From Gammaproteobacteria bacterium (GTDB lineage Bacteria > Pseudomonadota > Gammaproteobacteria > DSM-19610): DNA of 50,857 nucleotides. The DNA lies in NCBI GenBank assembly GCA_026197075.1, contig JAPHQV010000009.1, positions 1 to 50,857 of the forward strand, in the 5' to 3' direction. The notes beneath the pieces were generated by a model, which searched no databases, was not told where the DNA came from, and saw only the letters and a list, made by a program, of their open reading frames with translations. The translations under genes were made by a program, and so were the position numbers. Of this stretch, positions 18,797 through 27,204 are shown piece by piece; the stretch's first letter is position 1; each line of letters starts with the position of its first letter.

Positions 18797-20596
18797 ATGG
18801 CATTTGAATACGGTTCACAGGTCATCGAGGTCCGCAATCCCTTCCGACTGGAGGGCTGGGTTTACTGTCTGCGCGGTCTGGTCACCAGCACGCTGGGCCT
18901 ATACCTGCTGCTGTCGGTGAAGGACCAGGTCAGCATGGGGCAGGACACCCTGGGCTTGCTGCAGGCCGGCGGTGGATTGCTGCTGGTGGCCATCGGCCTC
19001 TACGCCCTGGGCATGGGACTGTTCAAGGTATTCCGGTTCTTCATCGGCCGCGGCGTCCCCGCCAATCTCGCCAGTACTACATCGGCTTCCGCGAGCATCG
19101 CCCCGGGCAGTGAGCAGAACTTCCGCCAGACCGGAATCTACAACCCCACCTCCCTGAGCGAAATGCTGCTGGGCCGCAAGAACCTGACCTTCGTGGAACC
19201 CCAGGGCTGGCTGGCGCGCATGCTGCACAGCCTGCTGTTCCCGCTGATCTTCCTGCCCTACCCCATGCGCGGCATCAGCCTCAAGCTGTTCCAGGCCTGC
19301 TGGTACTCCCTCATCATGCTCGGGCTGCTGGGGCTTGCCTTGTTTTCCGGGACCACGGGCCTGACCGAGGTCACCGGCACCCCGGTGGCCCAATACCTGG
19401 GCGCCATCACCCTGCTCGCCATGCTGGTCACCTGGGCCTTCATCTTCCAGCCGCGCAAGCGCGACCTGCACACACCGCAACTGCACAGCAGCACCAAGTC
19501 CTTCAGTGACAAACCCGTGGCCAATTTCGTCAAGATGGCGCTCTGGGTCGCGGTGCCGATCGCGGTCACCGCCCTGCTGCTGGAGATCCATCAACAAGGT
19601 GGTCTGCAACGCCTGCCGGTTTCCCCCTGGCCATGGCTCGCCGCCCTGGTGGTATCCCTGCTCCTGGCCCTGGCCTATGCCTTGTTGCTGGCCCACCGTC
19701 GCGCGCCCAGGGGCGCAGTGCCCACGGACGTGGCCGAATTCCGTGCCCATTGGCAGGAAAGCGTGCACCCCATGGACATCTTCCGCGCCATGGAAATGAC
19801 CCTGGCCAATCATCGCTACATGGAGATCCCCAACCGGGTCTACATCCTGCAGGAACCGGACCTGCAGCGTCAGGGCAGCGAGAACAAGGGTGAATTCAAG
19901 GGCGAAACGCTACAGGAGATCCAGCCGGAACCGCTGCCTGACCAGCATCGCGATCCCCTGGTGACACCGGGCATCCTGCTCGGCCAGTTGCTGTTGATGG
20001 GTTCCTCCCTGTGGTTGTTCCTGGCCCTGCTGGGCCTGGAACCCACGCCGGCGAACATCACCGCCTCCGTGCTCGGACCCCTGCTGTTGTGGCTGTTCGG
20101 ACGCGCCATCGCCTTCACCGCCAACATCTACCTGGCGGAGGTTCACTTCCAATCCCAGCTCATCGCTTTCCGCGCCAGCGGCACCTATACGGAATCGCGG
20201 CTCGCCACCGGCATGAGCATCTACGACTCCACCCGTTCCGAGAACACCATCGTCCGTTCCAGCATCACCCCATGGCTGATCGTGAGCCGTATCCACTCCA
20301 GCATCATCGCCGTCAGTGGCGCGATGAACCTGGAACAGCCGCGCTACGTGCTCACCATGGATCGCAACGAGCCGCTATGCGACGAACTGGTGAGGGACAT
20401 CCAGTGCTACCTGAAGGAGCGCCAGGTGATGGCCTCGGTACAGTCGGAATCGGACCTGCACGCCGCCTCCACCATCCACCAGATGAACGAGCGGACCCGC
20501 GCCAAGATGCCGGGGCAGGAGGCACATCCGCCCCTGTCGGAGGAAGTGCGCCGGGAACGGCTGGGACCCGGCACGGGAGAAGAACGGGAGGAATGA
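18797..20596 (+). CDS. Unrecognised polytopic membrane protein
   Basis: 599 aa; I do not recognise the family. Hydrophobic segments occur near residues 25-41, 54-80, 143-156, 166-186, 198-217, 247-264, 279-299, 393-413 and 422-445. They separate a polar loop (about 85-135), a cytoplasmic-looking loop (about 300-390, with HPMDIFRAMEMTLANHRYMEIPNR) and a C-terminal soluble domain of about 150 residues. That domain contains the hydrophobic stretch TPWLIVSRIHSSIIAVSG and ends in a charged tail. It is the only plus-strand gene in the mutL-amidase interval and has no cotranscribed partner, since the next gene converges. Codon use and GC look like the neighbours, so recent transfer is not evident. 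Confidence 0.8.
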   Translation: MAFEYGSQVIEVRNPFRLEGWVYCLRGLVTSTLGLYLLLSVKDQVSMGQDTLGLLQAGGGLLLVAIGLYALGMGLFKVFRFFIGRGVPANLASTTSASASIAPGSEQNFRQTGIYNPTSLSEMLLGRKNLTFVEPQGWLARMLHSLLFPLIFLPYPMRGISLKLFQACWYSLIMLGLLGLALFSGTTGLTEVTGTPVAQYLGAITLLAMLVTWAFIFQPRKRDLHTPQLHSSTKSFSDKPVANFVKMALWVAVPIAVTALLLEIHQQGGLQRLPVSPWPWLAALVVSLLLALAYALLLAHRRAPRGAVPTDVAEFRAHWQESVHPMDIFRAMEMTLANHRYMEIPNRVYILQEPDLQRQGSENKGEFKGETLQEIQPEPLPDQHRDPLVTPGILLGQLLLMGSSLWLFLALLGLEPTPANITASVLGPLLLWLFGRAIAFTANIYLAEVHFQSQLIAFRASGTYTESRLATGMSIYDSTRSENTIVRSSITPWLIVSRIHSSIIAVSGAMNLEQPRYVLTMDRNEPLCDELVRDIQCYLKERQVMASVQSESDLHAASTIHQMNERTRAKMPGQEAHPPLSEEVRRERLGPGTGEEREE

Positions 20597-20691
20597 GGCC
20601 GAACCCGGGGTTTGTCCTGCTGCCCGCGGGAATCACGCACGGCCAGGGTCTGATCATGCCCTCATGGCAAGGCGCATAGCGCCGCGTGACC

Positions 20692-22011
20692 TTAGCCGCC
20701 TTCGGGGATGGTCAGGGTGCGTCCCACCAGCAGGCGGTCGCTGTTCAGGCCATTGGTGGCGCGCAGACTGTCCACGTTGACGCCATAACGACGCGCGATA
20801 TGGCTGAGTGTGTCACCGGAACGCACAATGTGGCGGCGGTCACTACGCATGGCCATGAGGGTACCCGGCGGTGGGTGTTGAGTGAAATAGCTGCGAATGC
20901 CCGCCACCATGGCCCGCGCCAGCTGATCCTGGTGCCGGGCATCGCGCAGCTTGCGCTCCTCCTGGGGATTGGAGATGAAGGCCGTTTCCACCAGGATGGA
21001 GGGGATGTCCGGTGAGCGCAGCACGGCAAAAGCCGCGTGCTGCACCTCGGGCTTGTGCACCTTGCCCAGCTGCCTGAAATGTTTCAGCACCTCGGCGCCC
21101 ACCTCCATGCTGGCCTCGATGGTGGCCGTCTGGGACAGGTCCAACAGCACTTCCGTCAGCAAATCGTCCTTGTCGTCCAGCCGCACGCCGCCCACCAGGT
21201 CGGAGGCGTTTTCCCGTGCCGCGATCCAGCGCGCCATCTCCGAGGAGGCGCCACGGCGCGACAGCACATAGACCGAGGAACCATGCACCTTGGCATTGTG
21301 GAAGGCATCGGCGTGGATGGAGATGAACAGGTCCGCCTTGTGCTGGCGGGCCAGGTCGATACGCTTGCGCAAGCTGATGAAGTAATCACCATCGCGGATC
21401 AGCACGGCACGCATGCCGGGCTCGGCATTCACCTGATTGGCGAGTCGGCGTGCGATGGCCAGCACCACGTCTTTTTCCCGTGTCTTGCCCTTGCCGATGG
21501 CACCCGGATCCTCACCGCCATGGCCGGCGTCGATGGCGATCACCAGGTCGCGCAGACCCTCCGGCGCGGTCTTGACCGTACGCGGTGTAGCCGGCGTCGG
21601 CGCATTCCGGACGCCCGGTGTCGAGCCGGCGTGTGTCAGGTCGATGACCAGGCGATGCCCGTATTCATGATTGGGTTGCAGCACGAAGCTCTTCGGCCGC
21701 ACCGCCTGGCTGAGGTCCAGCACCACCCGCAGACCCTGTTCCCGCTTGCCGGTCCGCAGGCCGCGCACCAGGCCGGTCTCGATGGCGGCTTCCTGGAAAC
21801 CCGCGCCCAGGCGGGCATTGTCCAGGTCGATGACCAGCCGTTCAGGATCATGAAGAGTGAAGAGTTTGTGTGCGACACCGGCGCTGATATCGAACACCAC
21901 CCGGGTGCTGTCCGGGGCGGCCCACAGGCGCACGCCCTGGATTTCCACATTGGCAGTGACGCTGCCGGCGGCAGCCAACCACAGGGACAGAATGGCGATC
22001 AGGAAACGCAT
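20692..22011 (-). CDS. amiC: N-acetylmuramoyl-L-alanine amidase (AmiB/AmiC type) with AMIN and LysM domains
   Basis: Zinc amidase that cleaves the stem peptide from muramic acid during septum splitting. 439 aa from the ATG at 22011, which has a GGGGAGG ribosome-binding site and starts a signal peptide (to about residue 20). The AMIN domain (about 22-128) is followed by Amidase_3 with DAGHGG (H164), E179, SIHAD (H233) and VETAF (catalytic E342). A C-terminal LysM repeat (about 394-436, VRSGDTLSHIARRYGV) follows. It is the homologue normally found between tsaE and mutL, but both neighbours are displaced here. Confidence 0.92.
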   Translation of the reverse strand: MRFLIAILSLWLAAAGSVTANVEIQGVRLWAAPDSTRVVFDISAGVAHKLFTLHDPERLVIDLDNARLGAGFQEAAIETGLVRGLRTGKREQGLRVVLDLSQAVRPKSFVLQPNHEYGHRLVIDLTHAGSTPGVRNAPTPATPRTVKTAPEGLRDLVIAIDAGHGGEDPGAIGKGKTREKDVVLAIARRLANQVNAEPGMRAVLIRDGDYFISLRKRIDLARQHKADLFISIHADAFHNAKVHGSSVYVLSRRGASSEMARWIAARENASDLVGGVRLDDKDDLLTEVLLDLSQTATIEASMEVGAEVLKHFRQLGKVHKPEVQHAAFAVLRSPDIPSILVETAFISNPQEERKLRDARHQDQLARAMVAGIRSYFTQHPPPGTLMAMRSDRRHIVRSGDTLSHIARRYGVNVDSLRATNGLNSDRLLVGRTLTIPEGG

Positions 22012-22094
22012 GCCGTGCCTCCCCTTCAGGCGTCGGAAATCGGGCAAGTAAGGCTTATTGAGGCACAACCGAGGAGGAAATGCAAGAAATTGTC

Positions 22095-22127
22095 TTTAGG
22101 TTCACCGGGATACCGAATAAACCTAAA
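22095..22127. repeat. Short inverted repeat upstream of amiC
   Basis: TTTAGGTT (22095-22102) and AACCTAAA (22120-22127) form an 8-bp perfect dyad with a 17-nt spacer, about 85-115 bp before the amiC start and just past the stop of the DUF2189 gene. There is no T-run on either side that would make it a clear terminator. It may be an operator or a weak terminator. Confidence 0.3.
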
Positions 22128-22181
22128 AACCCGCATAGACTTACGCGCTAAGGGCAAGTGATATACGAAACAAGGAGGTAG

Positions 22182-22991
22182 CTAGCGCGCCTCCGCTGGC
22201 AGGTCCCGGTGCTGCGGCCAGGCCTCCGCCTGGATGGTGGCACGATAGCCGTGCCAGGTCGCATAGCCCAGCACCGGCAGGAGAACGGCCAGGGCCAGAA
22301 AGGCCGTCAGCGCGCTCGCCAGCAGCGCCAGTCCGATCAGCAGCGCCCATACCAGCAGCGGTCCCTTGTTGTGCAGGACTGCATGCACGCTGGTCAGCAC
22401 CGCGGTGACAGTGTCGGCCCTGCGGTCGAGCATCATGGGCAGGGAGAAGGCGCTGGCGCTGAACACCAAGGCAGTGAACAGGGCGCCGACCGCACAGCCG
22501 ATCGTCAGGAACAGCGCCAGGTCGGCGATATCGGGATCCGCTTCCATGGGAAAGAACACGTGCACCACGCTGGCGGCGCGCACCCAGAGCAGGAAGATCA
22601 CCAGCAGGATCATGGAGTACACCAGCTCGTTGCCGAGGTGGCGCCGGCCTTCCCGCAGGCAGTAGCCGATGCGCGGTTTCAAACCGCGCTGCAACTGGCA
22701 GCTGATGGAATACAGGCCGAGCGCCAGCACCGGCGCGATGAACACGAAGCCCGACACCAGGCCGAAGATGAGCACGTAGCCGCCCAGCCTCCAGGTCAGG
22801 AACGCCATGGCGTAACAGAGCGCGACCAGAACCCCGCCATAGAGGAGGCTCACGCCCGGCGCGCGCCTGAAATCCTGCCAGCCGAGCGCCAGCCATTGCA
22901 GCGGCGCGCCCGGCGTCAAGGTCCGGCAGGGGGCGACGAAGGGCAGGCCCTCCCCCGCTTCATCCTGATCCTGAATCTCGGAATGCGCCAT
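22182..22991 (-). CDS. DUF2189 family integral membrane protein
   Basis: 269 aa. A polar N terminus of about 45 residues, including a WLALGWQDFRRAPG motif just before the first helix, precedes about six membrane helices (about 47-66, 70-95, 121-143, 155-182, 210-230, 232-250). The W-x-x-x-GWxDF-x-x-x-P pattern and topology are those of the DUF2189 predicted membrane proteins common in alpha- and gammaproteobacteria. Role unknown. It lies 101 bp downstream of the Cu-ATPase gene on the same strand and could be cotranscribed with it. Confidence 0.75.
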   Translation of the reverse strand: MAHSEIQDQDEAGEGLPFVAPCRTLTPGAPLQWLALGWQDFRRAPGVSLLYGGVLVALCYAMAFLTWRLGGYVLIFGLVSGFVFIAPVLALGLYSISCQLQRGLKPRIGYCLREGRRHLGNELVYSMILLVIFLLWVRAASVVHVFFPMEADPDIADLALFLTIGCAVGALFTALVFSASAFSLPMMLDRRADTVTAVLTSVHAVLHNKGPLLVWALLIGLALLASALTAFLALAVLLPVLGYATWHGYRATIQAEAWPQHRDLPAEAR

Positions 22992-23092
22992 GGTCTCCTC
23001 CCCTGTTCACGCCAGCGGCCCTCGGGAAGGCCGGGAGGCATGAATTTGATTATTGTCGTGATGTACAACGTAGCCCAGACGGGCCGGGGGAT

Positions 23093-25573
23093 CTAGCCCG
23101 CCGGCACCCGGAAGCGCTTCAGACGCAGGGCGTTGGTGAGCACGCTGACGCTGGAAAAGGCCATGGCGAAGGCGGCGAATACCGGCGACAGCAGGATACC
23201 CAGGGAGGGATACAGTACTCCCGCCGCCACCGGCAGCAGGGTGGCGTTGTAGATGAAGGCCCAGAACAGGTTCTGCTTGATATTGCGCAGGGTGGCACGT
23301 GACAGGGCGATGGCATTGGGCACATTGCCCAGGTTGTCGGACATGAGCACCACGTCGGCACTCTCCATGGCCACATCGGTACCGGAGCCGATGGCGATGC
23401 CCACGTCCGCCTGGGCCAGGGCCGGGGCATCGTTGATGCCGTCGCCCACGAAGGCCACGCGGCGGTCGCCCTGCTGCAGCTCCTTGACCGCCGCCACCTT
23501 GCCGTCGGGCAGCACCTCGGCGATCACCTTTTCGATGCCCAGCTCACGGGCGATGGCCTCCGCGGTGCGGCGGTTGTCGCCGGTGATCATGGCCACCTCC
23601 AGCCCCTGTTCACGCAGGCGCGCCACCGCCGCGCGCGCCGACGGCTTCACGGGATCGGCCACGCCCAGCAGGGCCTGTGCCTGTCCGTCCACGGCCAGGT
23701 ACAAAGGCGTGCGGCCCGCGTCGCCCAGGGCACTGGCCTGCTCCGCGAAGCCGCTGATGTCGATGCCCTCGCCTTCCAGGTAGCGGTCCGCGCCGATCAG
23801 CACCCGCTTACCGTCCACGCTGCCGGAGGCCCCCAGGCCCGCCGCGGCGCGGAAGCCGTCCGCCCGCGGAATCGTCAGGCCGCGTTCCTGGGCGGCGCGC
23901 GCCACGGCCGCCGCGATGGGATGTTCCGAATGGGCCTCGAGCCCGGCGGCCAGGGCCAGCAGCACCTCTTCGGATGCCCCACCGGCGACCAGCAGATCCG
24001 TCAGCTCCGGGCGCCCGCGCGTCAGGGTACCGGTCTTGTCCAGGGCCACCACGCGGGTGTCGCGCAGGGCCTGCAGGGCATCGCCACCGCGGAACAGCAC
24101 GCCCAACTCGGCGCCCTTGCCGGTACCCACCATGATGGAGGTGGGCGTGGCCAGCCCCATGGCGCAGGGGCAGGCAATGATGAGCACCGCCACGGCGTTC
24201 ACCAGCGCCAGGGTCAGGGCCGGTGCGGGACCGAAGGCCAGCCACACCAGGAAGGTGAGCAGCGCGACGCCCATCACCACCGGCACGAAGTAGCGGGTCA
24301 CTTGGTCCACCAGGTGCTGGATGGGCAGCTTGGAGCCCTGCGCCGCCTCCACCATGCGGATGATCTGCGCCAGCGTCGTGTCGGCGCCCACCCGGGTGGC
24401 GCGCAGGGTGAGGCTGCCCTGTCCGTTGACCGTGCCGCCCACCACCTTCGCGCCGGCGGTCTTCTGCACCGGCACCGGCTCGCCGGTGATCATGGCCTCG
24501 TCCACCCAGGAATCCCCCTCGATCACCTCGCCGTCCACCGGCAGGCGCTCGCCGGGACGCACCAGCACGGTATCGCCAACCGCCACCTGGTCCACGTCCA
24601 GCTCGACGGTCGCGCCGTCGCGCAGCACGCGCGCCGTGCGCGGGCGCAGGCCCATGAGGGTGCGGATGGCCTCGGAGGTGGCGCCCTTGGCGCGCGCCTC
24701 CAGGAAGCGGCCAAGCAGGATGAGGGTTACGATCACCGTGGAGGCCTCGTAGTAGACATGCACCGTGTCCGCCGGCAGCAGGCCCGGCAGGAAGGTGGCC
24801 ACCACCGAGTAGCCGTAGGCGGCGGTGGTGCCGAGCATCACCAGGGAGTTCATGTCCGGCGCGCCGCGCAGCAGTGCCGGCCAGCCCTTCTGGTAGAAGC
24901 GCAGGCCGGGCCCGAACTGCACCAGGCTCGCCAGCACGAAGAACAGGTAATAGAGGTTCTGGGTGCCCAGGGTGCCGTGCACGGCGTGGTGGAAGGGCGG
25001 GATGAGATGGCCGCCCATGTCCAGCACGAAGATGGGCAGGGTGAAGACCGCCGCCAACAGCAGGCTGCGCTTCAGACTGCGCATTTCCGCGGCGCGTGCC
25101 GCGCGCTCCCGGTCGGCGCGGTCCAGGCCGGGTTCCGGCAGCGAGGCCTTGTAGCCGGCTGCCTGCACCGCGGCAATCAGCCCGCGGGCATCCACCAGGT
25201 CCGGCAGGTGGCGCACGCGGGCCGACTCGGTGGCCAGGTTCACCGAGGCCTCCAGCACCCCGGGCAGGGCTTCGAGCGCTTCTTCCACCCGGGACACGCA
25301 GGAGGCGCAACTCATCTCCTCCACCCGCAACTGGGTCACCTCCTCGGCGGTCTCGTAGCCGGCCGCCTGCACCGCGTCGACCACCGCCATCGGATCCGCC
25401 TCGCCCAGTTCCACGCTGGCGCGGCCGGTGGCGAGGTTCACGTTCACCCCGGCCACCCCGGGCACCTGGCGGATGGCATCCTCCACCCGCCCCACGCAGG
25501 AGGCGCAGCTCATGCCGCCCACACCCAGCTCCAGGTGGTCGAGGGGGGTCTTGGCGACGGCGAAGTTTTCCAT
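23093..25573 (-). CDS. copA: Copper(I)-exporting P-type ATPase with two heavy-metal-binding domains
   Basis: P1B-type ATPase, 826 aa. Two HMA domains carry MSCASC (about 21-26 and 87-92). The phosphatase motif TGEP (363-366), membrane metal site CPC (468-470), phosphorylation site DKTGT (512-516), nucleotide-site HP (551-552) and GDGINDAP follow. The downstream YN (FIYNATLLP) and MxxSS (AMAFSSVS) signatures specify Cu(I) or Ag(I) rather than Zn/Cd. It should export copper from the cytoplasm. A MerR/CueR-type promoter architecture lies upstream (25613-25643). No copper chaperone or cueR gene is next to it. Confidence 0.95.
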   Translation of the reverse strand: MENFAVAKTPLDHLELGVGGMSCASCVGRVEDAIRQVPGVAGVNVNLATGRASVELGEADPMAVVDAVQAAGYETAEEVTQLRVEEMSCASCVSRVEEALEALPGVLEASVNLATESARVRHLPDLVDARGLIAAVQAAGYKASLPEPGLDRADRERAARAAEMRSLKRSLLLAAVFTLPIFVLDMGGHLIPPFHHAVHGTLGTQNLYYLFFVLASLVQFGPGLRFYQKGWPALLRGAPDMNSLVMLGTTAAYGYSVVATFLPGLLPADTVHVYYEASTVIVTLILLGRFLEARAKGATSEAIRTLMGLRPRTARVLRDGATVELDVDQVAVGDTVLVRPGERLPVDGEVIEGDSWVDEAMITGEPVPVQKTAGAKVVGGTVNGQGSLTLRATRVGADTTLAQIIRMVEAAQGSKLPIQHLVDQVTRYFVPVVMGVALLTFLVWLAFGPAPALTLALVNAVAVLIIACPCAMGLATPTSIMVGTGKGAELGVLFRGGDALQALRDTRVVALDKTGTLTRGRPELTDLLVAGGASEEVLLALAAGLEAHSEHPIAAAVARAAQERGLTIPRADGFRAAAGLGASGSVDGKRVLIGADRYLEGEGIDISGFAEQASALGDAGRTPLYLAVDGQAQALLGVADPVKPSARAAVARLREQGLEVAMITGDNRRTAEAIARELGIEKVIAEVLPDGKVAAVKELQQGDRRVAFVGDGINDAPALAQADVGIAIGSGTDVAMESADVVLMSDNLGNVPNAIALSRATLRNIKQNLFWAFIYNATLLPVAAGVLYPSLGILLSPVFAAFAMAFSSVSVLTNALRLKRFRVPAG

Positions 25574-25612
25574 GATGGGTCCGGGTACGGTTCTTGGCAG
25601 GAGATAACAGAC

Positions 25613-25643
25613 TAGATAAAGCCTGCCGTGATGGGAAGCTTAA
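25613..25643 (-). promoter_or_regulatory. Candidate MerR/CueR-type promoter of copA
   Basis: In minus-strand orientation, -35 TTAAGC (25643-25638), a 19-bp spacer and -10 TATCTA (25618-25613). The long spacer is filled by an imperfect dyad AGCTTCCC-ATCAC-GGCAGGCT (25640-25620; 6 of 8 positions match). A lengthened 19-20 bp spacer containing the operator dyad is the hallmark of MerR-family metal sensors, and CueR sites contain CTTCC/GGAAG-like arms. Hexamer matches are modest. Confidence 0.45.
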
Positions 25644-25671
25644 GCGTTCATAGACTGGGGAATTGCAGTAC

Positions 25672-25732
25672 TCTCAAAGGGGACAGATTTATTTAACGTA
25701 TAATACTTCAAATAAATCTGTCCCCTTTGAGA
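25672..25732. repeat. Perfect 23-bp inverted repeat (GGGGACAGATTTATTT type, transposon-derived or REP-like)
   Basis: The left arm (25672-25694, containing AAAGGGGACAGATTTATTT) and right arm (25710-25732) are exact reverse complements separated by 15 nt. This GGGGACAGATTTATTT palindrome is familiar from many gammaproteobacterial genomes in association with REP-type (Y1) transposases, but no transposase is present here. It sits in the 182-bp gap between divergent copA and yjbQ, 24 bp before the yjbQ start. Confidence 0.8.
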
Positions 25733-25755
25733 ATGAAGCCGCGGAATCGAAAACC

Positions 25756-26184
25756 ATGACGTGGATACACACGCAACTCCAGCTGAAACCCCGCCCACGC
25801 GGTTTTCACCTGGTCACCGATGAAATACTGGCGCAATTGCCGGAGCTGAAGCCGCTCCGCGTCGGTCTGCTGCACCTGTTCATTCAGCACACCTCCGCTT
25901 CGCTGACCCTGAACGAAAACGCGGACCCCACCGTTCGCGAGGACTTCGAAGGGCACTTCAACCGCATGGTGCCGGAGAACCCGTCCAGGTACCGCCACAC
26001 GGACGAAGGCCCGGACGACATGCCCGCTCACATCAAATCCAGCCTCCTGGATTCCGCACTGAGCATCCCCATCCACAATGGCCGGCTGGCCTTGGGTACC
26101 TGGCAGGGGATCTACCTGTGCGAACATCGCAATGACGGTGGGAGCCGCCGGCTGATTGCCACCATTCACGGAGAGAAGACCTAG
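25756..26184 (+). CDS. yjbQ: YjbQ family protein (UPF0047, secondary thiamine-phosphate synthase-like)
   Basis: 142 aa from the ATG at 25756 ([20 protein letters not shown]), the family start. The further upstream in-frame reading passes through the inverted repeat and is not credible. Core motifs: [19 protein letters not shown] (about 43-61), [33 protein letters not shown] and [15 protein letters not shown]0047 proteins are small trimeric metal-site enzymes; E. coli YjbQ shows weak thiamine-phosphate synthase activity. The physiological role is unclear. Full length and intact. Confidence 0.9.
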   Translation: MTWIHTQLQLKPRPRGFHLVTDEILAQLPELKPLRVGLLHLFIQHTSASLTLNENADPTVREDFEGHFNRMVPENPSRYRHTDEGPDDMPAHIKSSLLDSALSIPIHNGRLALGTWQGIYLCEHRNDGGSRRLIATIHGEKT

Positions 26185-26253
26185 GCGGCACTACCACGAT
26201 TGCATCCAATGGAAATGCTTGAGCTGTAATCACAGACCAGTAAGGAAGAAACG

Positions 26254-26475
26254 ATGCGACATTTCGTAAACGGGTTACTCGCGGCATTGGTGGCACTGAT
26301 GATAAGCGCCTGTTCACCGGATGAGCCGGCACAGGAACGGAACGGCGCCCTGCCAGAGGACAATGTCTTTTCCGATCAGGTCAAAACACTGCAGCGGGCC
26401 AAGGACGTGCAGCAGACCCTCGATGCAGGCGTCGCCAGACAGCGGGATGAAATCGAGCGGCAGGAGCGCCCCTGA
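26254..26475 (+). CDS. Small predicted lipoprotein, hypothetical
   Basis: 73 aa. A lipoprotein signal peptide (MRHFVNGLLAALVALMISAC, lipobox ISAC, Cys at 20) is followed by about 50 polar, Gln/Asp/Arg-rich residues with helical character (QVKTLQRAKDVQQTLDAGVA). AAGGAAG precedes the ATG. No family recognised. It precedes the BON lipoprotein on the same strand after 142 bp, so both may be envelope-stress genes. Confidence 0.65.
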   Translation: MRHFVNGLLAALVALMISACSPDEPAQERNGALPEDNVFSDQVKTLQRAKDVQQTLDAGVARQRDEIERQERP

Positions 26476-26573
26476 TCAGTAAAATCAATCCCCTTTGGTC
26501 TGTGACCATGGAATTGAGTATCGATCCTTCTGTGCGATGGCGTACAGATGCCGTGGCGGCGCGAGTGTAACGT

Positions 26574-26591
26574 TGTCTTCAGCTGAAGACA
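26574..26591. promoter_or_regulatory. 18-bp perfect palindrome upstream of the BON lipoprotein
   Basis: TGTCTTCAGCTGAAGACA is an uninterrupted perfect palindrome 27 bp before the ATG at 26618. Without a loop or T-run it is better read as a dimeric regulator site than as a terminator. No regulator has been identified. Confidence 0.45.
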
Positions 26592-26617
26592 GCTTTCCGC
26601 AACCACTGGAGCCCAAC

Positions 26618-26932
26618 ATGAATATCCGCACCACTCTCGCTGCCATCATCACTGGCTTCGCACTGCTGACTGCCACTGGCTGCGCAGTCGTGCGCGACCA
26701 GGAAACCGTCGGTGAATATATCGACGACGCAACCATCACGACCCAGGTCAAAGCCCGCATGCTCGACAATCCGAACGTCGCCGGCACCAGCATCAGCGTC
26801 GAGACGCTCAACGGCACGGTGATGCTGTCCGGTTTCGCCAAGAACGCCACCGAGAAGGCCACCGCCGAACAAATCGCGCGCGGCGTCAACGGCGTGAAGG
26901 CGGTCAAGAACGAGATCGCCGTTCGGCCCTGA
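26618..26932 (+). CDS. BON-domain lipoprotein (OsmY-like)
   Basis: 104 aa from the ATG at 26618 (MNIRTTLAAIITGFALLTATGC), where a lipoprotein signal peptide begins (Cys at about 22). A single BON domain follows (about 35-104: DDATITTQVKARMLDN, SVETLNGTVMLSGFAKN, GVKAVKNEI). BON proteins are envelope or phospholipid-associated and often induced by osmotic or sigma-E/sigma-S stress. The upstream 18-bp palindrome may control it. It is followed after 79 bp by a CsbD-like miniprotein gene. Confidence 0.85.
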   Translation: MNIRTTLAAIITGFALLTATGCAVVRDQETVGEYIDDATITTQVKARMLDNPNVAGTSISVETLNGTVMLSGFAKNATEKATAEQIARGVNGVKAVKNEIAVRP

Positions 26933-27011
26933 AGGCAGTCCGGCACTCGATCAAACCCCGGTTCGTGGGCTCACACCCATGCACCGGTCATCGAAATAAA
27001 AGAAGATGCAC

Positions 27012-27143
27012 ATGAACCGGGACCAGATCGCAGGCAAGATCCAGAAGCGCTATGGTGTGACCCGGGAAGAAGCCGAGAAGCAGATTGCCGACTGGGAGCG
27101 CAAGGCCAGCGACTCGTGGTTCTCCACGGGCAAGAAAAATTAG
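27012..27143 (+). CDS. CsbD-like stress miniprotein (43 aa)
   Basis: 43-aa reading frame starting MNRDQIAGKIQKRYGVTREE and ending with STGKKN. The MNxDQxAGK start and the helical GKIQKRYGVTREEAEKQIADWE stretch resemble CsbD-family small stress proteins and the C-terminal part of longer family members. An AGAAG ribosome-binding site lies 6-7 nt before the ATG. An in-frame ATG two codons earlier (27006) is possible. The tandem BON/CsbD arrangement is common in stress-response regions. Confidence 0.7.
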   Translation: MNRDQIAGKIQKRYGVTREEAEKQIADWERKASDSWFSTGKKN

Positions 27144-27204
27144 CCCCTTGCCTCTGCACGCTGCCACAACATTGCGCTGCGCTCGTTGGGCTGGCTAGCG
27201 CGCG

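Noticed and set aside
23921-25615. 564-codon open frame opposite copA
   Set aside because: Antisense shadow of the P-type ATPase. Composition extreme in His, Gln and Gly, and no motifs.
25663-25755. Earlier yjbQ start at 25663
   Set aside because: It would translate through the inverted repeat. The family N terminus starts at 25756.
25573-26184. Transposase gene belonging to the 23-bp inverted repeat
   Set aside because: Flanking genes are copA and yjbQ, both intact core families. No Y1 or DDE motifs are present.
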